Source of the DNA: Xanthobacteraceae bacterium | Lineage (GTDB): Bacteria; Pseudomonadota; Alphaproteobacteria; Rhizobiales; Xanthobacteraceae | Reading direction: 5' to 3' | Length of the DNA stretch: 53,300 bases | Assembly (NCBI GenBank): GCA_019750915.1 | Contig: JAIENY010000017.1 | Span: 1-53,300, forward strand | Shown: in pieces, positions 33,544 through 42,036 of the stretch | Layout of the letters: every line of letters starts with the position of its first letter | How positions within the stretch are numbered: position 1 is the first letter of the stretch | Notes under the pieces: model-generated | Told to the model about the DNA's origin: nothing | Databases searched by the model: none | Seen by the model: only the letters and a program-made list of their open reading frames with translations | Position numbers and translations under genes: made by a program

Positions 33544-36500
33544 ATGGTTTTCACAGACATTTTCATCAAGCGGCCGATCCTCTCGGTCGTGGTAAGTTTG
33601 CTGATCCTTCTGATCGGCACCGCAGCGGCGTTCAATCTGCCGATCCGGCAGTATCCCAAGCTGTCGAACACCGTGATCACGGTGACGACCGTATATCCCG
33701 GCGCATCGCCAGACCTGATGCAGGGCTTTATCACCACGCCGATCGAGCAGGCTGTCGCCTCCGCCGAGGGCGTGGACTACATCACCTCGAACTCGGTGCA
33801 AGGCACCAGCACGATTCAGGTCTTCATCAAGCTCAACTTCGATCCGAACCAGGCGCTGACCGAGGTCCTGGCGAAGGTCAATCAGGTCAAATATCAAATT
33901 CCGAAGGAAGCCAACGATCCGATCGTGCTGAAATCGACCGGACAGACCACGGCGGTGATGTATCTTGGATTCTCCAGCGACGAACTGAGCGGCTCGGCGA
34001 TTTCCGACTATCTGACTCGCGTGATCCAGCCGATCTTGTCGACGGTCGACGGCGTGGCATCGGCCGACATTCTCGGCGGTCAGACCTTCGCAATGCGGAT
34101 CTGGCTCGATCCGGTGCGGATGGCGGGCCGCGGCGTGTCGGCGAACGATATTCAGGTCGCTATCACCGCCAACAATTTTCAGGCGGCGGCGGGTCAGACC
34201 AAGGGCTATTTCATCGTCTCGAACGTCACCACCAATACCGATCTCGGCAGCGTCGATCAGTTCAAGCGGATGACGGTGAAGGTGAAGGACGGCGGCATTG
34301 TTCGTCTTGAAGATGTCGCCACTGTCGAACTGGCCGCGCAAAGCGCTGATGCCAGCGTTGCGCTCGACGGGCAGCATGCGATTTTCATCGGTGTGCAGTC
34401 GACGCCACAAGGCAATCCACTCAACATCGTCAAGGGTGTGCGCGCACTGTTCCCCTCGATTGAGCGCAACCTTCCGCCGGCGTTGAAAATGAGGGTCGCC
34501 TACGACTCTACCAAGTTCATTCAGTCATCGATCGACGAGGTCGAACACACGTTGATCGAGGCTGTGCTCATCGTCATTGTCGTGATCTTCCTGTTCCTCG
34601 CGTCATTCCGCTCGGTGATTATCCCGGTCGTCACCATTCCATTGTCGCTGGTCGGCGTCTGCGCACTGATGCTCGTTCTGGGATTCAGTCTCAACCTCCT
34701 GACGCTGCTGGCGATGGTTCTTGCTATCGGACTTGTCGTCGACGACGCCATCGTCGTGGTGGAGAACATCCATCGCCATCTTGAGGAAGGCAAATCGCCG
34801 GTCCGCGCTTCGCTTGAAGGCGCCCGCGAAATCGTCGGACCCGTCATTTCGATGACGATCACTTTGGCGGCGGTCTATGCGCCGATCGGGTTTCTCGGCG
34901 GATTGACCGGTGCGCTGTTCCGCGAATTTGCATTCACACTCGCAGGCTCGGTCATCGTCTCTGGCGTCATCGCGCTGACGCTTTCGCCGATGATGTGTTC
35001 GGCGTTACTCAAGCACGTGGAGCAGGGCTGGTTCGCGACCAAGGTCGACAACGTCTTCCGATCCCTGACGCGCTGGTATGGTCGCCAACTCGACCGCTCG
35101 CTGGATTATCGTCCGGTCACGACCTTGTTCGCCGTGGTTGTGCTGGGTCTTGTTGGTTTCATGTACCTGCACACCAAGCAGGAGCTTGCTCCCGAAGAAG
35201 ACCAGGGCATCCTGTTTGGACTGGTCAAGGGACCGAAATCCGCCAACATCGACTATCTCAACTACTATGGCGAAAAGCTCGACAAGGTATTCGCGAGCTT
35301 CCCGGAAACGGACCTGCGCTTTATTCTGAACGGCACGCCCGTTGGCAATCAGGGTATTGCGGGCATGATCCTCAAGCCATGGGACGAGCGTTCGCGCAGC
35401 TCCACGGCGATGAAGCAGGAAGTGCAGAACAAGATCAACAACGTCGAAGGCGTTCAGGCGTTCGTCTTCAATCTGCCTGCGTTGCCGGGCGGTCCCGGCG
35501 GTCTTCCGGTGCAGATGGTCGTCAGTTCCACCAGCAGCTTCCGTGAGGTCTACGAAGAGATGGAGAAGCTGAAGGATGCGGCACGCAAGAGCGGCCTGTT
35601 CATCGTCACCGACAGCGATCTCGCCTACAATCAGCCGGTCGTGCGCGTGAACATCGATCGCACCAAGGCAAGCGATCTCGGCCTCAGCATGCAGGCGATC
35701 GGTGCTACGCTGGCGACGGCGCTCGGCGGCAACTACACCAACTGGTTCAACCTGCAGGGGCGTTCCTATCAGGTCATTCCACAGGTGCCCCGGTCGTTAC
35801 GCCTGTCCCCGGGAGCGCTCGATCATTTCTATGTCTCCGGTCCATCGGGACAACAGATTCCGCTTTCGACGATTGTCTCGATCAAAACCGATATCGATCC
35901 CAATGCGCTGACACATTACAATCAGCTCAATTCGTCGACATTCCAGGCCGTTCCGATGCCCGGCGTGTCGATAGGGCAGGCGGTGGATTTCCTGGAGCAG
36001 CAGGGCAAGAAATTGCCCTCCGGTTTCAATTATGACTTTCTGTCGGACTCGCGCCAATACAAGCAGGAAGGCAATCAGCTTGCGGTCGCCTTTGGTTTTG
36101 CGATCATCATCATCTTCCTGGTTTTGGCGGCGCAGTTCGAAAGCCTGCGCGATCCGCTGGTCATCATGATTTCGGTGCCGATGGCGATCTCGGGCGCGCT
36201 GATCCCGCTGTTCTTCGGGCTTGCCACCATCAACATCTACACCCAAGTCGGCCTGTTGACGCTGGTCGGCCTCATCAGCAAGCATGGCATTCTGATGGTT
36301 GAGTTCGCCAACGAGCTTCAGCTCAAGGAACGGCTCGACCGGCGTTCAGCCATCGAACAGGCAGCTCGCGTCCGTCTGCGTCCAATCCTGATGACGACCG
36401 CTGCGATGGTGACGGGCCTGCTTCCGCTGCTCACCGCAAGCGGTGCAGGCGCGGCCAGCCGCTTCTCAATCGGCCTGGTGGTCGTTTCCGGCATGACCAT

Positions 36501-36627
36501 CGGCACGCTGTTCACGCTGTTCGTGCTTCCCGCGGTGTACGTGGCTCTGGCCACCGATCACTCGCGCGAAACCGAACGCGCCAAGGAAGTCGATGCGTTC
36601 GAACTTGGGCTAAGGCCCGCGGAATAG
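33544..36627 (+). CDS. RND multidrug efflux transporter (HAE1, AcrB/MexB-like)
   Basis: 1027-residue proton-driven trimeric exporter with 12 membrane helices and two large periplasmic loops. Begins FTDIFIKRPILSVVVSLLIL; ends in the C-terminal helix FTLFVLPAVYVAL. The proton-relay aspartate pair is in AIGLVVDDAIVVVENIHRH, and the helix-10 lysine is in VGLISKHGILMVEFANE. FREFAFTLAGSVIVSGVIAL and RPILMTTAAMVTGLLPLL are family blocks. No outer-membrane factor gene is adjacent; the pump presumably uses a TolC homologue encoded elsewhere. Substrates not predictable; sequence type is closest to multidrug rather than metal pumps. Confidence 0.93.
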   Translation: MVFTDIFIKRPILSVVVSLLILLIGTAAAFNLPIRQYPKLSNTVITVTTVYPGASPDLMQGFITTPIEQAVASAEGVDYITSNSVQGTSTIQVFIKLNFDPNQALTEVLAKVNQVKYQIPKEANDPIVLKSTGQTTAVMYLGFSSDELSGSAISDYLTRVIQPILSTVDGVASADILGGQTFAMRIWLDPVRMAGRGVSANDIQVAITANNFQAAAGQTKGYFIVSNVTTNTDLGSVDQFKRMTVKVKDGGIVRLEDVATVELAAQSADASVALDGQHAIFIGVQSTPQGNPLNIVKGVRALFPSIERNLPPALKMRVAYDSTKFIQSSIDEVEHTLIEAVLIVIVVIFLFLASFRSVIIPVVTIPLSLVGVCALMLVLGFSLNLLTLLAMVLAIGLVVDDAIVVVENIHRHLEEGKSPVRASLEGAREIVGPVISMTITLAAVYAPIGFLGGLTGALFREFAFTLAGSVIVSGVIALTLSPMMCSALLKHVEQGWFATKVDNVFRSLTRWYGRQLDRSLDYRPVTTLFAVVVLGLVGFMYLHTKQELAPEEDQGILFGLVKGPKSANIDYLNYYGEKLDKVFASFPETDLRFILNGTPVGNQGIAGMILKPWDERSRSSTAMKQEVQNKINNVEGVQAFVFNLPALPGGPGGLPVQMVVSSTSSFREVYEEMEKLKDAARKSGLFIVTDSDLAYNQPVVRVNIDRTKASDLGLSMQAIGATLATALGGNYTNWFNLQGRSYQVIPQVPRSLRLSPGALDHFYVSGPSGQQIPLSTIVSIKTDIDPNALTHYNQLNSSTFQAVPMPGVSIGQAVDFLEQQGKKLPSGFNYDFLSDSRQYKQEGNQLAVAFGFAIIIIFLVLAAQFESLRDPLVIMISVPMAISGALIPLFFGLATINIYTQVGLLTLVGLISKHGILMVEFANELQLKERLDRRSAIEQAARVRLRPILMTTAAMVTGLLPLLTASGAGAASRFSIGLVVVSGMTIGTLFTLFVLPAVYVALATDHSRETERAKEVDAFELGLRPAE

Positions 36628-36640
36628 CCGCTTTCGGAAC

Positions 36641-36664
36641 CCGGCGCATCGGTGGATGCGCCGG
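36641..36664 (+). terminator. Stem-loop after the RND gene
   Basis: CCGGCGCATC (36641-36650), loop GGTG, GATGCGCCGG (36655-36664): 10-bp perfect stem 13 bases after the stop. No T-run, so it may end the transcript with factor help or only protect it. Confidence 0.55.
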
Positions 36665-36746
36665 CGATCTGCACATGACATGCACAGCCATGGAGCACCG
36701 GGGTCCGGTGTCACGCGCGCTTGCGACTTTTCCACGGGAGTGTGCC

Positions 36747-36763
36747 GATTCCAACACGGAATC
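36747..36763. promoter_or_regulatory. Inverted repeat upstream of the barrel/FecR pair
   Basis: GATTCC-AACAC-GGAATC: perfect 6-bp arms; a second overlapping pairing ACGGAA...TTCCGT lies at its right edge. It is about 80 bases before the start at 36845 and is a plausible operator, by symmetry and position only. Confidence 0.3.
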
Positions 36764-36844
36764 CGGGGCTGTTCCGTTTGATTCGCGGTTTCATTTATGG
36801 TCCTTTGCAACCCATTCGTTGGTGGCTGACGGGACCAACATTTT

Positions 36845-38203
36845 ATGCATTTGAGACAATTTGAGCCGGCCACGGCAGACGTGGTGCGGCTGGCGGGCAT
36901 ACTTTCGGTCTTGGTGTGTGGCGGATTGGCTGCGGCGACGCCCGCTGCCGCCCAGAACGCGCCGTATCAGGATCAGCTTTTCCAGCAAATGGTCCGTCAT
37001 CCGACGGATTACGAGCTGACGTATCAATATGCGCGCGTCGCGAGCGAAAACGGCGACTATGAGGCTGCGATCGGCGCGCTGGAGCGGCTGTTGTTTTACA
37101 ATCCGCGGCTGACGCGCGTGAAGTACGAACTGGGTTCGCTGTATTTCCGTCTTGGCTCGTTCGAAATGGCCAAGCGCTATTTCCACGAAGCGCTGGCAAG
37201 TCCGGATCTCGATCCGGTGACACGCGCGCGGATTCAGACCTATCTCCCCGATGCGGAGAAGCAGCTTCAGCCAAGCCGCTTCTCCGGTTTCGCGCAGACC
37301 GGATTCCGGTCGCAGTCCAATGCCAATTATGCCCCGACCACAGGATCGATCCTGCTCGGCGGCACACCCATCACGCTGTTGCCAACTGCGCAGAAGGGGA
37401 GCGACGCCAACTGGTTCGGCTTGCTCGGCCTCAGCCACGACTATGATCTGGGCAATCAGGGCAGCACGGTGCTTGAAACGCGCTTTGCCGGTTATCTCAC
37501 TGCGCAGCAAAAGTTCGATGATCTGAACGTCGGTCTGTTCGATATCAGTTTCGGACCGCGCTTTGAATTTCTGCCGAGTCTGCTTTCGGGCGCGACCGTG
37601 AAGCCCTACGTCGTCGGCGGCAACACCTGGATCGGCGGCTCGTCCTATCTGGGATCGACCGGCGCCGGTGTGTCGTTCAATTTTCCAGTGACCAACCGTT
37701 TCAGCTGGGCGCCGAATTTCGAATGGCGCCACGCCGACTTCAATAATGGCGCGCTTGATACAGTGTCGGGTTTTGGTTCCGGTGACTGGTACACCGCAGG
37801 TGCATCTGGCTCCTACCAGATTTCGCAGACCATTCGTTTCGAGGGGCGCGGCTTCTATCGGCGCGGTGAGTCGAATCCATCCTATCAGTCGTTCGATCAG
37901 TGGGCGTTCGCCGGAGCGCTGACGTTTGAATTCGCGCCTCCGCTCGTCGACATTCCGCGCAACTGGAGCGTGTCGCCGTTCGCCAAGTACACGAACACGA
38001 AGTTCGATGCGCCCAATCCGTTCATCGATCCGTTCATCACTCGCCAGGACGATCAGTGGAGCGTCGGCGCGATACTCAATGCGCCGTTCACGCGCACGTT
38101 CGGTGTATCGGCGGCGGTGCAGTACGATCATAACTGGTCGACGATCGCGAATTACCGGCTGAACAATTTCTCGGTCATGGCCGGCCCGACAGCGCGGTTC
38201 TGA
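36845..38203 (+). CDS. TPR-containing outer-membrane barrel protein (Slam-like layout)
   Basis: 452 residues. Signal peptide ending TPAAAQ (about residue 37). A helical part at about 45-135 with two TPR-like repeats (YELTYQYARVASENGDYEAA, VKYELGSLYFRLGSFEMAKR) is followed by a beta-barrel with many aromatic alternating strands (FSGFAQTGFRSQSNANYAP, FEWRHADFNNGALD, YQISQTIRFEGRGFYRRG), ending in FSVMAGPTARF with the outer-membrane terminal Phe. Periplasmic TPR plus C-terminal barrel is the layout of surface lipoprotein assembly modulators (Slam), so a role in exporting a partner protein is possible; the likely partner is the FecR-domain protein 4 bp downstream. No good ribosome-binding site at the ATG; an internal GTG before the signal helix is an alternative start. 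Confidence 0.75.
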   Translation: MHLRQFEPATADVVRLAGILSVLVCGGLAAATPAAAQNAPYQDQLFQQMVRHPTDYELTYQYARVASENGDYEAAIGALERLLFYNPRLTRVKYELGSLYFRLGSFEMAKRYFHEALASPDLDPVTRARIQTYLPDAEKQLQPSRFSGFAQTGFRSQSNANYAPTTGSILLGGTPITLLPTAQKGSDANWFGLLGLSHDYDLGNQGSTVLETRFAGYLTAQQKFDDLNVGLFDISFGPRFEFLPSLLSGATVKPYVVGGNTWIGGSSYLGSTGAGVSFNFPVTNRFSWAPNFEWRHADFNNGALDTVSGFGSGDWYTAGASGSYQISQTIRFEGRGFYRRGESNPSYQSFDQWAFAGALTFEFAPPLVDIPRNWSVSPFAKYTNTKFDAPNPFIDPFITRQDDQWSVGAILNAPFTRTFGVSAAVQYDHNWSTIANYRLNNFSVMAGPTARF

Positions 38204-38207
38204 GGAT

Positions 38208-39137
38208 ATGGCAATGAATGACAGCGGACGTTTTGCCATCGAGCCCTTCGCGAGAGCCGCGCTTGTTGCGGCAAGCCTGCTCGCCACGACGGCAGCGGGA
38301 TCGGCACAGACCGCGGGCCGCGTCGGCGCCGTCAATCAGGATGCGACAGGCACGCCGCCCGGCGCCACCTCGCGAATGCTGTCGATCGGCACCAACGTGG
38401 TTCATAACGAAAAGGTACAGACCTCGGCGCAGGGCACGACACAGATCATTTTCCCCGACACCTCGACCTTGAACATCGGCCGCGGCAGCACCGTCGTCAT
38501 CAATGAATATGTCTACGACCCGAACGCCGGTTCGGGCTCGATGGTCGCCTCGGTGAGCAAGGGTGTGCTGCGCTTTGTCGGCGGCAGTATCAGCCACACC
38601 ACGGGGGTGACGATCAACACGCCGGTGTCGGTAATCGGCATTCGCGGCGGTGTCGCCACGGTGGTTTATCCGGTGGGTACCGCTTATGCCGGCACCATGC
38701 CTGGAGGCGGCAGCTGCAAAGGTGAGTTGGTGATCGGTCACGTCGGGTCGTCCACCATTCAGAACAAAACTGGATCAGTGACCTTGAAACCGGGCTTTGC
38801 GACCTGCGTCACCGGACCGAATGATCCGATCCCGCCGCCGTTCCGCGTGCCTGACTCGATCCTCCAGCTTGTCATGAAAGATCTGACGAGCGGACCAGGA
38901 CAGTCGGGCGGTGCGGTCGATATTCCAACCGATCAGATGGCCAACCGGTTTGGCTTCGGCACCGGAACATTGCCTGATCCGACGCATCCGCCGGGAACCG
39001 ATCCGCTGGGCTACATCGCGATTTTCGACGCGGGGAACAGCGCGGCGCAGAACCAAAGCCAGGCAACGCAAACCACACAGGGTGGCCCCCCGCCGAACGA
39101 GTGTGGTGAGTGCACTTTCTCCAACGGATCCGATTAA
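38208..39137 (+). CDS. Secreted FecR-domain protein
   Basis: 309 residues (ATG 38208; the ATG at 38214 is better spaced from GAGG at 38202-38205). Signal peptide ending TAAGSAQ (about residue 35). A FecR-type beta domain follows (about 60-160): TTQIIFPDTSTLNIGRGSTV, EYVYDPNAGSGSMVASVSKG, LRFVGGSISHTTGVTINTPV, SVIGIRGG. Two cysteines (GGGSCKGE, FATCVTG) may form a disulfide, and the C-terminus carries NECGECTF, a CxxC pair near the end. Unlike true FecR there is no membrane helix, no sigma factor and no TonB receptor beside it, so it is not an anti-sigma regulator. The upstream neighbour is the TPR-barrel protein, suggesting an exported pair. Confidence 0.78.
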   Translation: MAMNDSGRFAIEPFARAALVAASLLATTAAGSAQTAGRVGAVNQDATGTPPGATSRMLSIGTNVVHNEKVQTSAQGTTQIIFPDTSTLNIGRGSTVVINEYVYDPNAGSGSMVASVSKGVLRFVGGSISHTTGVTINTPVSVIGIRGGVATVVYPVGTAYAGTMPGGGSCKGELVIGHVGSSTIQNKTGSVTLKPGFATCVTGPNDPIPPPFRVPDSILQLVMKDLTSGPGQSGGAVDIPTDQMANRFGFGTGTLPDPTHPPGTDPLGYIAIFDAGNSAAQNQSQATQTTQGGPPPNECGECTFSNGSD

Positions 39138-39142
39138 CGGCT

Positions 39143-40639
39143 GTGGAGCCTTACGACCTTGCGATTATCGGCGGAGGGGTGAACGGATGCGGTATCGCGC
39201 GTGATGCCGCCGGCCGCGGTCATTCGGTTTTCCTGTGCGAGATGAACGATCTGGCGAGTGGAACGTCGTCATGGTCGAGCAAGATGATCCATGGCGGCCT
39301 GCGCTATCTGGAATTCTACGATTTTCACCTGGTCCGCGAAGCTCTGACCGAGCGCGAAATTCTCTGGCATGTCGCCCCGCACATCATCGCGCCTGGGCGT
39401 TTCGTGCTTCCCCATCATGACGGTTTGCGCCCGGCGTGGCTGCTGCGCCTTGGCCTGCTGATTTACGATCATATCGGCGGCCGCCGCCTGTTGCCCGCAA
39501 CGCGCACGCTGAACCTGCGCAAGGACGTTGCCGGCAAGCCGCTCAAACCGATCTACACGACCGGTTTCGAATATTCGGACTGCACGGTGGATGATGCGCG
39601 CCTTGTAGTGCTGAATGCGATGGACGCCGCGGCGCGCGGCGCAACCATCCGCACCCGCACCCGCGCTGTGAAAGCTGAACGCGCTGGCGCCCTGTGGCGC
39701 ATGACGGTTGAAGATACCGCGACCGGCGAGCAAAGCACGATCGAGGCGCGGATTGTCGTCAACGCAGGCGGCCCGTGGGTCGAACAAATCCTGTCACAGC
39801 GCACCGGCGTCGCGGCGAAAGCAAAGGTGCGCCTGGTGCAGGGATCGCATATCGTGGTCCGCAGGCTGTACGATCACGATCGCGCCTACACCTTTCAGCA
39901 TGCCGACGGGCGCGTGGTGTTCGTCATTCCCTACCAGAACGATTTCACGCTGATCGGCACCACCGATCACGACTATGACGGCGATCCGTCGCTGGTGAAA
40001 GCAACCGTTGAGGAAATCGAATATCTTTGTGCTTCGGTCAGCGAATATCTGGTGACGCCGCTGACGCCGGATGAGGTGGTGTGGAGCTATTCGGGAGTAC
40101 GTCCGCTCTACGACGACGGCGCGAGCGAGGCGCGTGCAGCGACCCGCGATTACGTGTTCGAACTCGATACGCCGGGCGGCGCGCCGATCCTGTCCGTGTT
40201 CGGCGGCAAGATCACGACTTACCGCAGACTGGCCGAACATGCGCTGGAAAAGCTTTCGCGCTATCTCGGTGACGGCAAAAGCTGGACTCGGGACGCACCG
40301 CTGCCGGGCGGAGACTTTGCCGTCAACGGCATCACCGATCTCGTTCGGCAGTTGCTGCGGGATTATCCGTTCCTTCCGCTGCGTCTGGCGCAACGTCTGG
40401 TGCGCTCCTATGGCACCCGTGCGCGCGATGTCCTGGGCCGGGCAAACGCGCTTGCCGACCTTGGAATTGATTTCGGTCACGGCCTGACCGAGCGTGAGGT
40501 GCGCTATCTGATGGATCGCGAATTCGCGCGGACCGCGGAGGATGTAGTCTGGCGGCGATCCAAACTCGGCCTGTGGCTCTCGCCGGACGAAATCGCGACG
40601 CTCGACACATGGATGGCGGACACGCGACCGCGACATTGA
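39143..40639 (+). CDS. glpD: Glycerol-3-phosphate dehydrogenase GlpD
   Basis: FAD enzyme on the inner membrane that oxidises sn-glycerol-3-phosphate to dihydroxyacetone phosphate and passes electrons to quinone. I chose the GTG at 39143 (498 residues, beginning just before YDLAIIGGGVNGCGIARDAA, the FAD-binding motif); the frame opens at 39110 inside the FecR gene. SSWSSKMIHGGLRYLEFYDF is the GlpD hallmark, and ILSVFGGKITTYRRLAEHA is the C-terminal FAD/active-site block. No glpK, glpF or glpR is visible, so the gene is apparently separate from a glycerol operon here. Only 5 bp separate it from the FecR gene, so co-transcription is possible. Confidence 0.93.
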   Translation: MEPYDLAIIGGGVNGCGIARDAAGRGHSVFLCEMNDLASGTSSWSSKMIHGGLRYLEFYDFHLVREALTEREILWHVAPHIIAPGRFVLPHHDGLRPAWLLRLGLLIYDHIGGRRLLPATRTLNLRKDVAGKPLKPIYTTGFEYSDCTVDDARLVVLNAMDAAARGATIRTRTRAVKAERAGALWRMTVEDTATGEQSTIEARIVVNAGGPWVEQILSQRTGVAAKAKVRLVQGSHIVVRRLYDHDRAYTFQHADGRVVFVIPYQNDFTLIGTTDHDYDGDPSLVKATVEEIEYLCASVSEYLVTPLTPDEVVWSYSGVRPLYDDGASEARAATRDYVFELDTPGGAPILSVFGGKITTYRRLAEHALEKLSRYLGDGKSWTRDAPLPGGDFAVNGITDLVRQLLRDYPFLPLRLAQRLVRSYGTRARDVLGRANALADLGIDFGHGLTEREVRYLMDREFARTAEDVVWRRSKLGLWLSPDEIATLDTWMADTRPRH

Positions 40640-40690
40640 TCGCCAGCACCGGCGGTCTTTTACCTGAAGCCAAGATGGTATAAGCGGGGG

Positions 40691-40704
40691 CCTGAAAGTT
40701 CAGG
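40691..40704 (+). promoter_or_regulatory. Palindrome overlapping the aldo/keto reductase ribosome-binding site
   Basis: CCTGAAAGTTCAGG can fold as CCTGA-AAGT-TCAGG. Its right arm includes the first bases of the CAGGAG ribosome-binding site (40701-40706), so pairing would reduce translation. Confidence 0.35.
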
Positions 40705-40714
40705 AGCCTTGCAC

Positions 40715-41575
40715 ATGACAAAGCAGTCCATCGACATGAAACAGCGGCCGTGGGGAAAAACCGGACGGGACGTTTCAGTGATCGGGCAGGGCACCTGGTA
40801 CATCGACCGTGGCAATCACCCGGCGGCGGTGGCGGCGTTGCAGCAGGGGCTCGACCTCGGCATGACGCACATCGACACCGCCGAGATGTATGACGACGCG
40901 GAGCTTGTGGTCGCCGATGCGATCAAGAGCCGCCGCGACGAGGTGTTTCTGGTGTCCAAGGTGCTGCCAAGCAATGCCTCGCGCGCCGGAACGATCAAGG
41001 CGTGCGAACGCTCGCTGGCGCGGCTGCGGACAGACCGGATGGATTGCTATCTGCTGCACTGGCGCGGCGGTTATGCGCTGGCCGAGACGGTGGCGGCGTT
41101 CGAGGAACTGGTGAAGGCCGGCAAAATCCTGTCGTGGGGTGTCAGTAATTTCGATGCCGACGATCTTCAGGAGATTTATGAAGTCGCGGGCAAGGACAAG
41201 ATCGCCTGCAATCAGGTGCTCTATCATTTGAAGGAGCGCGCGATCGAACATTCCGTCATTCCATGGTGCGAGAAGCACGGGGTCACGGTGACGGCGTATT
41301 CGCCGTTCGGGCATAACGATTTTCCGAGCGCGCGTTCCGAGGGCGGACAGGTGCTGCAGAAAATCGCGGATACGCACGGCGCCACGCCGCGTCAGGTGGC
41401 GCTGGCATTCCTCACACGCAAGCCTTCGGTTGTGACGATCCCGAAAGCGTCGTCCGCGGGACATGCGGCGGAGAATGCGGAGGCAGGCGCGCTCGATCTG
41501 TCGAAGGACGAGATCGCGGCCATCGACAAGGCGTTCCCGCTCGGCCGCGAGCCGAGCCATCTGCCGATGCTGTAA
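40715..41575 (+). CDS. Aldo/keto reductase
   Basis: NADPH-dependent carbonyl reductase of the AKR superfamily, (beta/alpha)8 barrel. 286 residues from the ATG at 40715 (CAGGAG eight bases upstream). The catalytic tetrad is present: D54 and Y59 in HIDTAEMYDDAELV, K82 in FLVSKVLPSN, H115 in MDCYLLHWRGG. Cofactor-binding segments: SWGVSNFDADDL, VTAYSPFGHND and VVTIPKASSAGHAAEN. Substrate not predictable. Follows glpD by 75 bp on the same strand; no evident pathway link. Confidence 0.92.
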   Translation: MTKQSIDMKQRPWGKTGRDVSVIGQGTWYIDRGNHPAAVAALQQGLDLGMTHIDTAEMYDDAELVVADAIKSRRDEVFLVSKVLPSNASRAGTIKACERSLARLRTDRMDCYLLHWRGGYALAETVAAFEELVKAGKILSWGVSNFDADDLQEIYEVAGKDKIACNQVLYHLKERAIEHSVIPWCEKHGVTVTAYSPFGHNDFPSARSEGGQVLQKIADTHGATPRQVALAFLTRKPSVVTIPKASSAGHAAENAEAGALDLSKDEIAAIDKAFPLGREPSHLPML

Positions 41576-41592
41576 AGGCCGGCTGCCCGGAA

Positions 41593-41784
41593 TTGCCTTT
41601 TGCGCTTTCCGAACCCGGCGCTACTTCGCTGCCCCAGGTGATCGCGGTTTTCGAAAGCCGGTTAGATGAAGAACCTTGCTACTTCATGTGGCTGGAATGG
41701 CGTCATGGCAAGATCACGCACATTCGCGACTGCAAGTATGTGCGTTATGTCATGGCGGACGCTGAACTGACATTTCCAACGTGA
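41593..41784 (+). pseudogene. C-terminal remnant resembling an ECF sigma-factor tail
   Basis: 63 codons without a proper start or ribosome-binding site (opening TTG) directly after the aldo/keto reductase. The segment CYFMWLEWRHGKITHIRDCKYVRYVM resembles, from memory, the C-terminal SnoaL-like part of large ECF sigma factors. No sigma-2 or sigma-4 region exists upstream, because the frame there runs into the reductase gene. A decayed fragment is the simplest reading; a small independent protein is the alternative. Confidence is low. Confidence 0.35.
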
Positions 41785-41817
41785 TTTGAATGGACACGCG
41801 CCAGATCAGTTCACGCC

Positions 41818-42036
41818 CTAATAATGCGGCGGCGGCGGTTCGTCGCCCGGTGACGCGGGCGCATTGGCTCCCGCGGCCTCAATCCGGTCGTTCAGCCGGA
41901 TCAGTTCGCGGGCAAACTCGTCGAGCTTCTTCCATTGCGCGGTGATGACTTCGTTGAGCTGTTCGATCGCTTCTTCCTGATAGGCGATCTTCATTTCCAG
42001 CGCGTCGATCCGCTCGGCATCGCTCAGGTCACTCAT
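41818..42036 (-). CDS. slyX: SlyX-family protein
   Basis: 72 residues from the ATG at 42036 (MSDLSDAERIDALEMKIAYQ); the frame is open to 42162, but the extra part overlaps trhO. A single coiled coil (about 8-50: DALEMKIAYQEEAIEQLNEV, ITAQWKKLDEFARELIRLND) is followed by a Pro-rich tail ending EPPPPHY, the SlyX hallmark. Function of SlyX is unknown. The start overlaps the trhO stop by 8 bases, indicating coupling. Confidence 0.92.
   Translation of the reverse strand: MSDLSDAERIDALEMKIAYQEEAIEQLNEVITAQWKKLDEFARELIRLNDRIEAAGANAPASPGDEPPPPHY

Noticed and set aside
32353..34410. 685-codon open frame on the minus strand opposite the RND operon
   Set aside because: Mirror frame of the adaptor and pump genes; Arg/His/Asp-rich, no recognisable fold.
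36845..38203. Outer-membrane efflux channel (TolC-like) for the adjacent RND pump
   Set aside because: The protein has TPRs and an ordinary outer-membrane barrel pattern, not the long helical hairpins of TolC, and a hairpin separates it from the pump operon.
36791..38335. 514-codon minus-strand frame opposite the TPR-barrel gene
   Set aside because: The plus-strand protein has a signal peptide, TPRs and barrel strands; the minus frame is Arg-rich noise.
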